In this document: positions 37,447 through 49,585 of the stretch, piece after piece
How the letters are laid out: every line of letters begins with the position of its first letter
Numbering within the stretch: position 1 is the first letter of the stretch
DNA from: Climacium dendroides
Lineage: Eukaryota > Streptophyta > Bryopsida > Hypnales > Climaciaceae
Length of the DNA: 64,000 nucleotides
Direction: 5' to 3'
Assembly (NCBI GenBank): GCA_950106755.1
Contig: OX467090.1
Location: 7,502,001 to 7,566,000, forward strand
The notes under the pieces: generated by a model
Told to the model about the DNA's origin: nothing
The model's input: the letters and a program-made list of their open reading frames with translations, nothing else
The model's database searches: none
Program-made: the position numbers and the translations under genes

Positions 37447-38853
37447 TTAAGAATGGAGTTTCAACATGTTCACCATAGTGGTGTCCAAGAGGAAGAAAAA
37501 AAGCCTATGCCACCACTTGTGAGTGCGAACTTGGAAAGAATATTCACCTCTCAATTGGTTGGCGACATTCACTCCCTGCATGAATGTAATGTATTGAAAA
37601 TGCATTGGAGATGTTTCTATTGGCTTTTGCAAATGTCCTACCCATCGTTGAAACACTGGACACTCTTCGCCGACTTCATGGATAGGTGGTGCAATCGTAG
37701 ACATAGCAAGAACCGGTTTCTTGTCAACCCACATTATGACACTAAGTTGCTTGGATTGATGCATTCTCTATTCCAAATGTCCTTGAGTGCATTTCTTGTA
37801 AAGGGATTTAGTAGCCAAAACCTTGGGAAGGCCAATGCGATTTGCCCTAACCGTGTCCGTTGCATATGTGCCTTTGTTCAAAAGGTCCATAAACAAAGGC
37901 ACCAAGGAAAAAAAATTATCCATGATCACTATATGTCTTCTATTCTCTAACCCAAACAATAATCCATGTACTTCATTTGCCCCTTGTGTAGCGTCACCCT
38001 TCTTAATACTGGTAATCCCGGTAATCCCCTTGTTGGCTCCACAATAAACCTCAAATGTCCATACATACTTCGCTTCCGAATCGGTGAAGCACCAAACTTT
38101 AATCCCCCATTTAGTTGGTTTCTTGGGCATATATTGACAAATGGCACAATACTTCCCCTTGTATTGTATCATCATCTCATCAATTGTCACCTTCTCCCCC
38201 AAATTCCACATATCTTTGCACCAATCTCTAATCTCATCTAAAAGCCACCTCAATTTCACCAATTTGTCAAATTCTACACTTGACCGGTCTATAGTTGCTT
38301 CATGATCATTATGCACATGTAAATACCGTATGATGTGTTCATAACGATTTCGTGACATAATAGATGATATGATTGGGCACCAAAGAAAGTCACATAATTT
38401 CTTCCAATAACATCTAACATTTGGTTCAATTTTGATCCCCATGTACAAAGAGATAGTACAAAATGCCCTCAACTCCAGTGGATGTAGCACAACCCATGTC
38501 TCTCCACCCCATAACTTCTTAGGTGTACAACTAGACTATGGTTTTATCTCAGAGGCATACCTGTTTATCTTTGCACATATTTTGCGTAAATTCTCTTTGG
38601 TCCAAAATTTATGGAATAGACCATATAGAGTGGGCATTTTTGGTGAAGGGTTTGATAATCCCGGGGTAGGACCACTAAATGCAATTGGAGATGGATCAAA
38701 CATAGAAAATGTCTTCTCCCATGAATCCTCATTATAAAGTTCCTCTTCAACCCCGGTGATTTTTCTTTGCCCATTCTCTTTCCATCTCCAATAATGCCAA
38801 TCTCCACCCCAACCAAAAACCATAAAAAAAAATTGTAAGTGACAAAAATACAA
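37447..38853 (-). pseudogene. piggyBac-type transposase, decayed
   Basis: One minus-strand frame from about 38,853 to TAA at 37,449-37,447 is broken by two in-frame TAG codons (38,538-38,536 and 37,770-37,768). The DDE_Tnp_1_7 signature is clear: W-pLELRAF-YMGI and YW; TIDEMMIQYKG (first catalytic Asp, 38,181-38,179); PKKPTKWGIKVW; HIVIMDNFFS (second Asp, 37,920-37,918); then MQGVNVANQ and HKWWHRLFFFLLD near the C-terminus. The family motif is usually GGVDxxDQ; here both Asp are Asn (37,569-37,567 and 37,560-37,558), so the third catalytic residue is missing. With stops and lost Asp, activity is not expected. A donor-like GTAAGT near 39,018 suggests an upstream exon. Confidence 0.85.
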
Positions 38854-39093
38854 ACTCTACATGAAAAAAATGATAAGGTGAAAAACAAAAACAAAGCAGT
38901 CTATGAAACAGACCTCAAAACAGACCCCTAAGGACCCTAGCTAGCAATGAAATTCCATTTCATTTGTTTTAGATTAGAAAAACAAAATCAAAAAACAAAA
39001 AACAAAACAAAGACTTACCAAAAAGGCCGTTGGGGGAGGGAGAGGGAGTTATTGATATTGGCCCGCCCTCCACCACGTTGACACCACTGCCCC

Positions 39094-39490
39094 CTAGGTC
39101 ATGTGCAAGGCGGGCAGCAGCTGCAGGGCAGTTGCACACCCTAGCTGTGAGGCTGCTGCCACCTCCACTAGCTGTGGGGAAACGGCAAACCCCAGTTGCG
39201 GGGTAGTTGCAAGCAGAAGGCCTGCTGTTGCCTCCGCCAATTGTGGAGGGCCTACCACCCCTACCAGATGCGAAGGGCCGACTGCTACCTCCGCCAGTTG
39301 CGGGGCTTGCCTCCTCGGGCTGCGGGGGGCCTGGCGGCCTCCACCCCGCTTGGATGCCAAGCTACTCCGCCTTCCTTTGCAGCCCGCCTTTGTCCGCTCC
39401 GCTCTCGCCCACGTTCAAATTTGCTCCGTTCTCGCCTGCCTCCTCCTGAAATGTTTTGAGCTTCTTTTGCTGCCTTTCTCCAAGCATGCT
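39094..39490 (-). other. GC-rich low-complexity segment upstream of the piggyBac frame
   Basis: GC-rich DNA with repeated words such as CCTCCGCCA, GTTGCGGGG and GCTGCC, open in several frames on both strands (for example 88 codons, 39,094-39,360 minus). None of the translations, rich in Ala, Pro, Gln and Arg, shows a domain. It lies between the upstream minus-strand frame (39,497-40,489) and the transposase, so it may be part of the same transcript. Confidence 0.35.
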
Positions 39491-39496
39491 CTTGCT

Positions 39497-40489
39497 TTAT
39501 GATTCTCCCTTGCCCACAATAGCGTTTGTTCGTTTTGCAGGTACCTTCACTGCAACATCTTGCTTCTTTCTTCTCTCTGTAGAGTTCTCTTTGTTTTGTT
39601 GTTTTCCTACTACTGTAGAAAGTTCTCTCACTACTGTGCCTATGTTTTGTGTAGATGTTTCCTTGGTTGTGACAAGTCGACTTTGTTCCCAAGCTTTCCA
39701 CTCTACAGCTTGATATTGAAGGTTGTCATCTTTATCTGCAGGCCAGCTGTTGTCACCATCCTGAGTCCCTTCTTCATCTTCTGATTCATCATCACTTGAG
39801 GAGTTACACATAGGTTCATTGCTTAGTGTTGTTTCTATTGCATCTTGTTCAAACCTCAATATTTGCTCTGTAAATCCACTTAGAATGCATTTTGTAACTC
39901 CATTGGAAAATAAAACTTGATACATTTTAACATTTGATTTCTCATCTATGTAACTCTTTTGAACTACACCTTTTATCCAATCAATGCTTTCTTGTTCCTC
40001 TCCTTTCTATGTTGATTGTTCTACTTCATTCACAATATATGAGGGAACTCTCACTACTACTTCATGTTCTTGCATTGTAACTTCTGTCAATCTAAGTTCA
40101 TTGAAACCACTTAGGAAGGACACGTCCCTTTCCCCCTCCAGACTTGCTTGTGGCTCCAAATGTATTGCCTTCCTCTTCTGTTTTTGAACGTTTGTTGCCT
40201 CTACCACTGCTGCAGATGCCTCTCCCATTGTTGTAGCGCCTCCCTTTTTCAAAGCAAGCTTCCATCTCTTCTTTACTTGCTTCTTTCCTTCTGTCCAACC
40301 TTTGGTGTAAGAAACTTGTCTCCTCGTTTTTGATGTGCACCTCTTGATTGCCAACTTGGGTATCTGGCTCTTCCAATTTGTTGTCCTTGGCCACTGCAAA
40401 TCATTCCATTGAAGCATCAATGTGGTTGCTCCCCTTCCCTCCAATGCCTTGAGGATTGTCTCCTTCCATGCTTCTGTGTTCTCTTCCAT
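39497..40489 (-). pseudogene. Probable N-terminal part of the piggyBac element protein, with one TAG stop
   Basis: One minus-strand frame from ATG 40,489 to TAA 39,497 contains a single internal TAG at 40,009-40,007. The first half is Lys/Arg-rich and basic, with WNDLQWPRTTNW and GWTEGKKQVKKRWKLALKK. The second has a DEKSNVKMYQVLFSNGVTKC-type segment, as in small chromo/Tudor-like folds, then an acidic SSDDESEDEEG run. The acidic segment before the catalytic part and the shared strand fit an N-terminal exon of the transposase at 38,853. Family identity of this part alone is uncertain. It could also be a separate second gene of the element. Confidence 0.45.
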
Positions 40490-40527
40490 GATCTGGCCTC
40501 ACCACTATCTTCAAAGTGTCTCTTAGA

Positions 40528-40773
40528 GATTCAGAGAACCCATCTACATGCCTCTCCTTCCACTTCAAAATGTGAGCTACTTGCTAATAGTATCTAGATC
40601 TAAAAGCCCGATTCAGAGAACCCATCTACACGCCTCTCCTTTCACTTCAAAATGTGAGCTACTTGCTAATAGTATCTAAATCTAAAAGCCCGATTCAGAG
40701 AACCCATCTACATGCCTCTCCTTCCACTTCAAAATGTGAGCTACTTGCTAATAGTATTTAGATCTAAAAGCCC
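40528..40773. repeat. 82-bp tandem repeat, three copies
   Basis: Copies start at 40,528, 40,610 and 40,692 with GATTCAGAGAACCCATCTAC and end at 40,773, exactly 3 x 82 bp. Units differ at only a few positions. They lie immediately before the start of the minus-strand frame at 40,489, that is, in the expected 5' region of the decayed piggyBac transcription unit. Confidence 0.93.
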
Positions 40774-42695
40774 TATTCTTTGAAGTAGTGCCAATGTCTT
40801 TCCACTTCTTTAGCCTAGGCAACTTGGTAAGATAGTTTGACTACTAGAATAAGTCTCTCTTGTTGTGCACTTGCTCCTTGTTGCCTTGTCCAAGTTCTAA
40901 CTATGTCTATTGGTCCTCCAATGTAGCAAAGAGAAATAGGAGGGTTTGGAATTTCAACCATTGTGATGAATTTGTATGCAATTGGAGAGCTGCGAATTCA
41001 AATTTGAATTGCTACAACTTAAAAATGTTCTTTTTGTAATGTTTGAAGTTGTTGTTTTTCTTTACAATGTTTGTATATCTTATTGCATCTTTCATTAAAT
41101 TGTTAGTTGGGATGCTTTGCAACGTTTCTTTGGTGTAAATGTTTTGAAGGTTTTGTCAGCTGAAACCGATGTGGCTACTGTCGTTTTCATGCCATCATGC
41201 TCTGAAAGTTGTAAAAATGGTTGTAAGTTAGGAATTGGCCATTATCACATGCCACAGTAGCTACAGTGTATTTTTTGTCATTTAGAAGGTTGTACAAGTG
41301 GATTGTTCTCATTGGTTTGAGTTTTGTCTTTTCTGATACCAAAGTAGGAACCGTTTGCCCCAATGTTGGTCCCATTCTAGTAAAGGCCAGGTCCATCGCC
41401 CCCACAAAAAATTTCCTCCATGACCACTTCATACATGGCACTTTCTTATTGGTTCTTCCATGTTGCCCTCCTCCACAAATTTATATGGAAAAAAACTTGG
41501 CGTGAACCACTTGCCAGAATTGCGGAGAGCAACGCGTGACAGAGAGCAACACATGACTTTTCCTGTTTTGCAGGCCGAGTTGAGGCCCCCAAAACCACCC
41601 TCATATAGAGGCCAAAGTTTATTTCCAAGAGACGCCTCTTAAGAGGTCATCCGTTTTGAAGGACGAGTGGGGCGGATTTGGAGGCCCCTCTTAAGAGGCC
41701 ATCCATAGGCCATCCATTTTGGAGGACGGGTGGTGATGCTCTTAGAGTGAACTCAATTGATATTTTTTCCATAAAAGATCCCATGGGACATCATTCTTAC
41801 CTAATCCTTACCTAAAGAAATAAAGAAAGACTACACCTATTGACCTATTAATCACAGTATTTTGGTAACTACCTTGGTCATTTGGGGCCACATCTTTACA
41901 AGATTAAAAATTTTAAATCTTAATGTTTCATATATTTTTATGTTTCATAATTTTTAGACAAAATCTAAAATGTGCTACAATATATGTATTAAAAGAGAAG
42001 ATGATAGACATCAATTTCAAAATCTATCTATGTGATCAAACATAAAATATCTTTATAGATTTATTTTTTCAAAACAATTTTAAAACATTTCATTTCAAAT
42101 ATTTACAATTTATTCATATATTATCAATATAGTATCTAAAGAAATAGTCTCTTAAAGAATCTATAATCTACTTTCCATTGCTTGCAAATCTAAGATAACT
42201 AAATGATAGGAATTAAACTCTCAATTGGGATTCTTTCTAAATTCAACCAAACGTATTCTTGTCTTTATATACAATTTTTGTTTAAGACTTCTTAAGAGCA
42301 TAAGTCTATTTTTGGATGCATACATTTTTAGCACTTTGAAAATCTCTGATTCATTTATATGGTGTCCAAAAAATGCATGCTAAAAAAATTGGAATTTGAC
42401 TCCTAAGGCAAGATACAACAAAGGCTTGGACAATTCAATAATAGAAACCATGATCAAATGCGATTCTTGGACAATTTTGACAAAATGCAACATAGACTTG
42501 GACAATTCAAAGATAGGAATAAAGATCAAATGTGTTATTCAAAATTCCAAGAGATTATCATTGACTTGCATTGCAATCATAGATTTAGGGTTTAATTTGC
42601 CTAATGTAGTTAATGGGGAATGTTGTTGTGTTTTCATGATTTGATTTTTTCACACAAATCAAGGCAATTTACACATCAAAACTAAAGTGTGAAGC
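40774..42695. other. Intergenic DNA, no gene supported
   Basis: 41,187-41,441 minus (84 codons) and overlapping plus frames show no recognised domain. 41,560-41,745 carries several CTCTTAAGAGG and CCATCC words, some in inverse orientation, suggesting a degraded short element. From about 41,750 onward it is AT-rich. Confidence 0.4.
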
Positions 42696-45338
42696 TTAAA
42701 CCCTCACCACCCATGGCTGAATGCGTTGTGGAGAAGGTTTTTTGGGACCTCTAGAATTTTTGGCTCGTAGCGTGAGATTGGAATAGAAATGGAGATCTCC
42801 ACTATATAAATTGACAAGTACCTTTCTGGTGGAGCCATAGATTTTGTCTTATTGAGATTTCACCATTCAGATTTCGTAAAATTAGATACAAATCTCGAAG
42901 GAATCTTGGGAATCAATGGACTTTGAGGCCATTCAGTCATACCTCGAAATGTTTGACACTTGTTGTAATTGATAGTTTGCCTCCAAAATTATTGGGAATC
43001 ACCCAATAATTTGCACCGATAGACAAATTTGCGTTGGGTTTGGTTTAGAGAATTCTTCGTGGTATAACATTGCATGTGTGATGAGACAAAGTTGACTTCG
43101 CTAACAAAGATACCGGTTCATCCAAAGGAAGGCAACCGCCTACTACTGGTTGTCGCTAGGGGGGTCTTGACATGGTTTCTAGATTGTGGTAGGGGCCTGC
43201 AACAAGTGTGGTATCCACTCAAGCAAAGCATCAACCGCTTGTAAGAGCCGTTTTCCATTGGGGCCTGGACAGTTAGGCCTGGATCCCTTTAGTCACTTTC
43301 CATAGAGACTTGGACCTCCAGTCAAACCTCCAAGTTCTAGTCCATGTTTGGGGGAAACACAAACTTGGAGAGGCTAGAGGGTGGAATTGGACCCCCCATT
43401 CCAAGGTACAGTCCAAGCTACTCTTTGCTATAGGTACAATTGCTTATATAGAAAGTTATTGAACCGGTTATTTTTTGTTGAGCCATTGTAGTTTGGTGAG
43501 TTCAAGGGCTTGGAGTAAAGTGAGACCCCCTTACTCAATCCATGTGGTTTAGGCTTTATTTTTTTATTTCTCGTGCATGAACAAAATTTGCAAATTTTGA
43601 ATTCTCATTTGCATTCAGAGGCCTAGAAGTAAGCTAGGAGAGGTGTACAAGGTAAATTCAAAAAGCACATAATTAAACAAACTTAATTAAATGAATTGAA
43701 ACAACAAATTAATAATGAATTGCACATTATTATAATGAACTGAAGGTGATGAGGTCAAAAGTGTTAAAATCATTCGTTTATTCACTTCTTACTCCGATTG
43801 TGGCTCCTCTAGGTTCTAGAAGTCTAGAGGGCAATGGAAAGCTGCTAGGCATTCCGGATTGCATTATTCCCTCCGGGCCCCCCTCTAGCCCCCCTCCAAC
43901 TTGGCAATGGAAACCGGCTCTAAGTCATGACACCCACGCCCCCCTCCAATGTCCTCTCAAGTGCATATGTCTAACTTCGTCTCAAACTCCGTTCAGACCA
44001 TCTCCCTACTGCTGTGCACTTGCATGTGTGTGGATTGTCCTCAAGCCCTAATCCAGCTCCCACATTTGCAGTTGCACACCCACCTCAGTTCAATTTTCTT
44101 CCCTCACCTCGCCTACCTTGCCCGCCCCATCCGCCCCTTGTACATCGAGATTCACCACCCTCTAGCCGAATTCCCCACACCTTGGTAGTTGCTTCTGCCT
44201 TCGTCTGAAGTTGACGATGTCTGTGGACAGTGGTCATATTTGTATGTCCGACCTATGGCAAGGGAGACCGTAATTTGGATCCCATCATCTGGAGTCCTAA
44301 TTTGTTCAATTGAACTTGAATTGTTGGTAGCGCTAAAACCACCCACAACCATTGGTGCTGAGGTGTGTTCCGAAGACACTCTGTCGCCTTTTTCCTTGCC
44401 CCTACCTTCATGATGAAATTCCTCGTTGAGACACAATTTTGTTTGTATAAATGTATAGATGCTTGCCAGAATTCCCCAAGGATCACCTTTCGTCACCCTC
44501 TATGTCCACCCCAATGCCCTCACAATGTGACTATAGCACAAGTGTCTCCACACCTTGTTTGTCGGATATTGTTGCCACGTACTCAAAGCTAGCGCCTCAA
44601 AGTCGAACAAAAGACATTCTTGGAGGCAATTGACAACTCGTTGCGCAATGTCCTTGCTCCCACTTTGTTTAAACGTCCATTTATGAAGGAAATGTTGCAT
44701 CTCTTGTAGCTCATTGTCCGTGGCTCTTCCACAGTGCAAGGCGCTCGTCAGTCTGTTACGCTGCTACAATTTCACTAGGCGATTGTGAACATAGAAGGTG
44801 GAATGCCCACAACCTTGAACAGAAAATGCTCTTGTAAACCCCACACTCCCAAAAATGATGTTATTGGAGCGCCCCCCCCTCCCTCCTATCAACAAAATTT
44901 TGCGAAGATAAGTACCACATCCCATTGTCTTCGTAAATTTGTACACAACTATTGCCTTCACCAATCTCCGATGATCTCCTCACACCACTTGCATCATAAA
45001 AACGATTGCACCTCTCTTTTTTGAGTACAAGCCTCCCTCCCCTTTGGACACATCCAAGGCCCAACGGTCTGAGAATACTTGGTGCCGGTCATAATTCGGA
45101 AACAGAGTACAAACTACCATCTCGACTATTGGGTCCTATTTTTGACCTTCACCTAATCCGCACCACACCTCTCATAATTTGTACACTTGCTAGGCTACAA
45201 ATTCAAGTGTCCTACTCTTGACGCCTACTATGCCCTGAATTGCAATTATGACTAACAATTCTCCCCCTTACCGCCGCGTGGGGACCTTTTTTAATTTGCA
45301 AGGGACACACTTGGTCCCCTTGAGTGGTGAGGGGTTAA
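42696..45338. mobile_element. TTAA-flanked element, 2.6 kb, piggyBac-style ends
   Basis: The left terminus TTAA + ACCCTCACCACCCATGG (42,696 onward) matches the inverted right terminus TTAA + CCCCTCACCACTCAAGG (45,338 backward) at 14 of 17 positions. TTAA targets with C-rich inverted ends are the piggyBac hallmark. It contains a decayed minus-strand coding region at 44,152-44,964. No piggyBac signature is seen in that region, so the element probably relied on another transposase or captured foreign sequence. Confidence 0.55.
44152..44964 (-). pseudogene. Unrecognised decayed coding region with two TAG stops
   Basis: Three open stretches (44,964-44,764, 44,739-44,500, 44,496-44,152) are all in the same minus frame, separated only by TAG at 44,766-44,764 and TAG at 44,502-44,500. 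This suggests one 270-codon coding region. Visible text includes TFYVHNRLVKL, TDNELQEMQHFLHKW, ALALSTWQQYPTNKVWRHLCYS and a Lys/Glu-rich HHEGRGKEKGDR. I do not recognise a family. It lies inside the 42,696-45,338 element. A plus-strand set of frames overlaps, but the minus frame has the longest continuity. Confidence 0.4.
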
Positions 45339-48300
45339 GCTATTGTTCCACCAATGAAAGTATCAAACTTTTAAACATGGCATTGCAATGAAGAACTAAT
45401 TGGTGCCATCATGCCCAATCATGCTCACCATAGCTTTCTTGTGTTAGTATCTTTGATAGGAGAGGAAAACCAATGAAGTAGGAGAACATGAAACTAATGT
45501 GTTTGAGATATCGTTGTGTAAGAATTCCAATAATTAATAAAGTCCTATTAATCTACAAACATTCAATTTATATGTGTTTTTGCCCATATATGATAATTCA
45601 AGAGCCATGTAGTCCACCAAATGTATGTGCTACCAAAGTGGTCTTGTTTAATTTATGGTGATTCATCACACGAGCAAGTCCAAAGTTTTAAAATATAGAC
45701 TCTTGAAAATACATTACCAAACTTAATATCTTGATATAAAATACAACTCAAGCAATCCTCATGCAAGTATTCTAGAGCTACGTCCACTTCTTCAAGTATG
45801 GAATGCCACATTTTCAATGATATCTTAATACTTGTTGGTTTCTATTTATGTGAAGTAGTCATTGAGAGTTCCATTGGACATGTAATCAAGCATCAATAAT
45901 AATTTGCCTTTTTGAAGACACCATCCATACAACTGCCACCACCTTTTGATGTTGAATTTGACCTAAACTTGCCACTTCAGCATGAAAAAGGGATTTGGCC
46001 TTATTTGGATTCCAACATTTTGATTTGCTTCATAACAACCAAAAAGCAAGCACATGGGTCAATTAATTTTCCAAATTAAATAGAATTGTCATGTCTTATT
46101 GGCAAATTGTTGGCTGCTTCATAAGTGTCTGTAGTATACAAGTGAAATCCTATGCTCTAATACAAGCTTATGCATAACTTGCAAGGATGGCAACCCCATT
46201 TGAAGTTGAAATTGGTGGTGATCAAACTCAAGCCAGGCTACCTATCCTACTCCAAACTCTTACATTTGTATATTCATGGAAAATACCGTCAATTTTGATA
46301 ATTTGATCATTTAACACAACTTTGGATCAATCACTACAAAACTATGAAAACTGGGATTGATATAGATTTACATTTTAGGATGGGTTTACACCCAAAAAAT
46401 GGTATTGTTGTGGATTTTTGCCAATTCAACAAAGTTGACCTTAAAATTAGATATCATTTTTGACCAAGGCACAACATGTGTTAACACAAGTATAATGATG
46501 ATCATATTCTTGAGTATTCACAAGGTCTCTTCAATTATTTAGAGTAGCACTAGAGACTCAAATTGTTTTAATCTAAGGTTTCATATGGGCATTCAAAAAA
46601 AAAAGACAATTTCTTGGAAAAAAATTGTTTAAAAAAAATATGATGCTAAACATGTAAATCTAGGGATAAAAGCATCAATATAGGGAGTCCTAGAGACTTG
46701 GTTTCCTTTTAAGGGGAGGGGATTTAAGATGAAAGCTTGAAATATTAATTTGTTGTGTTTTATGTCATTAGTTGTATATCATACTCAAATGCCAATATAA
46801 ATTTTGGGATATTGGGTCATATATGTTTGAAATAAGTATCAAAAAGTGTATTATACATTTCCACCTATAGTCCATATTATTTGAAATTTAAGAATTTCCA
46901 AGTTAAATTTATTATTTGGGATACTCAAAATACTTCAAAATGCAACAAATTATGAAATTTAACATTTTAATAGTGTATGATTTTAATAATCCCTAAAGTC
47001 ATAATTCCATTTTTTCATTAAAAAACACTGAAATAACCATTTTCAAGGCAAATAACAAAAAAATTTATGAGTTGTTTATTTTGCCACATGATGATAGGAT
47101 CTTACACTAGACTAATATGAGAACTTGTAAAAAAGATTTCAAAAGCTTTGATTGTATTGATTATAAGATATACGGGTTTAAAGTAAAAAAAATGAATTTT
47201 TTTGCTCCTAGCCTAAGTACTAGTAGATTAAAAGACCTTCAAAAATCCTCATAACTTAAAATTTTTGTACTACAAATTGTGAATTTTAAGAAAATTAATG
47301 CTAAAGAATTGAATTGAGAGTTCAAGGAAAAGAATTTAAAACCCAATGATTTTCATTCTTTCAAAAGAATTGTTAAATTAAACCACATACAAGATAGAAA
47401 GAAAAACTAAATTGTTGATAGCTCTAAGATATAATTGAAACATTCATTCAATAGTGAGATTTTTCTAGAAAGAAAATTAAACCATTTGCAGGGGGTTTTT
47501 AAATTATGAAAATTGGATTCAGAAACATATCTAGTTTATTATTTTTACAAAAGTTTGCTAAAATTGCTTGCACAACAAGAATCTTCATAACTTTTACATC
47601 ATTTATCCAAATAGAATGAATCAAATATTTCCGCACTGAAAAAAATATATAACCTAAAAGAAATAAATTTTAAATAATAATTATTTAAGCTTTTGTAGAT
47701 TTTTTTTGCTCCCCACTCTTGCTTGTTTTGGGCTTATTGTGGCATAACTTTTGCTACTCTATACTAATTGAAATATAAATTACATTTCCATAAAGCTAAC
47801 ACTTTTTGAGAGTCCAATATTTCAAAGGCCAAAACAAATTGATAAAATTATAGGTAAACTCAAGAAAAACAAAACCTTAGTGATTTTGTAATTCTTTGAC
47901 ATTCTAATAATATTTTCAAAGTTGAGAATGTTGGATAGCTACATAACATTTAATTTCATTCATATTCATAACCTATACATTTTGAAAATTTAGATGTAGA
48001 TGTTTATAATATACATATCCTCCCAAAGTTGATAGCCATAAAAATAAAATTCAAAATCCTTCCACTCTCCCTTTTTCCTACTTCATTTCTACTACACACT
48101 TGCCATTAATAGTTATATTGTAAGAGAGAAGGCAAGATTTTGAAGTATATACTAACTCTGCTAAGATACATTACCTTGAGTATTAGAACTTAACATACAC
48201 GTGGAAGGGTTCAAAATTTGTTGAAATTTTGATTTTGATTAATAAAAATGGACTGACAAAAATAGACTTACATAGTTAGTTTTCTAGTTGGATTTTTAGC

Positions 48301-49585
48301 CGTGTGAGGCCATGCCTTGCCATTGTTTTAGTTTAATCAATCTATGTGCTATTGTAATACAAATAGGGAGTAGAAAAAGGTTGTTTAATCCAAGATACAA
48401 CAAAAGGAGATACAAGACTAGGAAAAATGTCTCGATCATAATCTTATGTCTTTAGAGTATCTTGTGAGTGTCTTGTGAGTCTCTTGAAGGTATGCTATTT
48501 TGGGCCTTAAAAACTTTTATGCAAAAGACTACTTGCTCTTATTGTTGCTTTGTTTTTTATTCTTGTGTATTAGAAGGGATGAGAGGAAGAAATTCTTGCT
48601 CATATTTTTGTCTTTAGAGATGGAAGCTATTGCAACTTGAGTCTAGTTTGTTAGAGTGTGAGGCAACTTTTTCACCTTCTTAGACACACATTGAAAATTT
48701 GAGTTGTGAAGAAGTTGCGTTTTTCTAGTAAAATAGAAAATTGTTTACAACCATTAAATAGTGAACAAGTGAAGGCAAGCATGATGGGCATTGTATAGTG
48801 CTTCCTCTACTTTGGATTCTCACATTGTCTTTGAAGAAGTTGCATGCAATGCTCTCAATAATCCAAGAACCTTAGTAGAAAGATTTGAATATTTTTCTTC
48901 ACATAATGAGGTAAATAATGCAAAGGAGTCAATTCTCTTCTAATGTAGAGTATGAGACCGAGCATTCAAATGTGCATTGTACCAAAATTGGCATAAGATG
49001 ATTACACATTAGACTTCTAGAATTGTAGCCAAACACATACAACTCAATATCTAATAGAGGAAATCATACATGAAAGATTGAAAGGCAAATAAAACACTAT
49101 GTTAGTAGTGTCTAAACCATGGTAAGATGAAGCCTATAACTATAGACTACATGCTTCATTTTGTCATAATAAGTTACTCAATTTTTTTAGAGATGAAATC
49201 ACATGTCTTCTAGAAATCATGAAATTTCAGATTTTTTTTAGAAGATCCAAATTTACTATGTATTTTGCTAAAAATGTTTAAAAATAACTCATCTCAAATG
49301 TAAAATTAGCTCAAAAAATCTGAAATTTTCATCATAGGTGTATATTATAGTGAAGAATAATCTAGCACATGCAAAATTCCATATTATTTTATAAATAGAA
49401 AATCAAATCATTGAGATAATAAAGTATTTGATTTTAGAAAATTTTAAAATTTTGAAATTGAAATAGAACTTAGACTATAATAACTTGGGGATAAGTTTTA
49501 GAATCATCATTTTCAATGGTCAAATTCATATCTAAAAAGAGCTAGAAGTTGTCAAATATACTACAATGTGATCCATGGCACATGT
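45339..49585. other. AT-rich intergenic DNA, no gene seen
   Basis: No frame longer than 60 codons with gene-like composition is present over 4.2 kb. About 47,560-47,790 is a diverged direct copy of 58,510-58,735. Near 46,330 CACTACAAAAC may be an isolated CACTA-like end, but no partner was found. Confidence 0.55.

Noticed and set aside
39094..39502. Up to four overlapping open frames in GC-rich DNA
   Set aside because: Ala/Pro/Gln-rich low-complexity translations on both strands without any motif; not supported as genes.
19200..41740. CTTAAGAGG-containing segments at 19.2 and 41.6 kb as one repeat family
   Set aside because: Only short words are shared and I could not align the flanks convincingly by eye.
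37768..44766. TAG reassigned to glutamine in this organism
   Set aside because: GOGAT has no in-frame TAG, and the PIG3-like gene ends with TAG exactly where the family ends, so TAG works as a stop.
46330..46410. CACTACAAAAC as a CACTA element end
   Set aside because: No inverted partner or 3-bp duplication was found within several kb.
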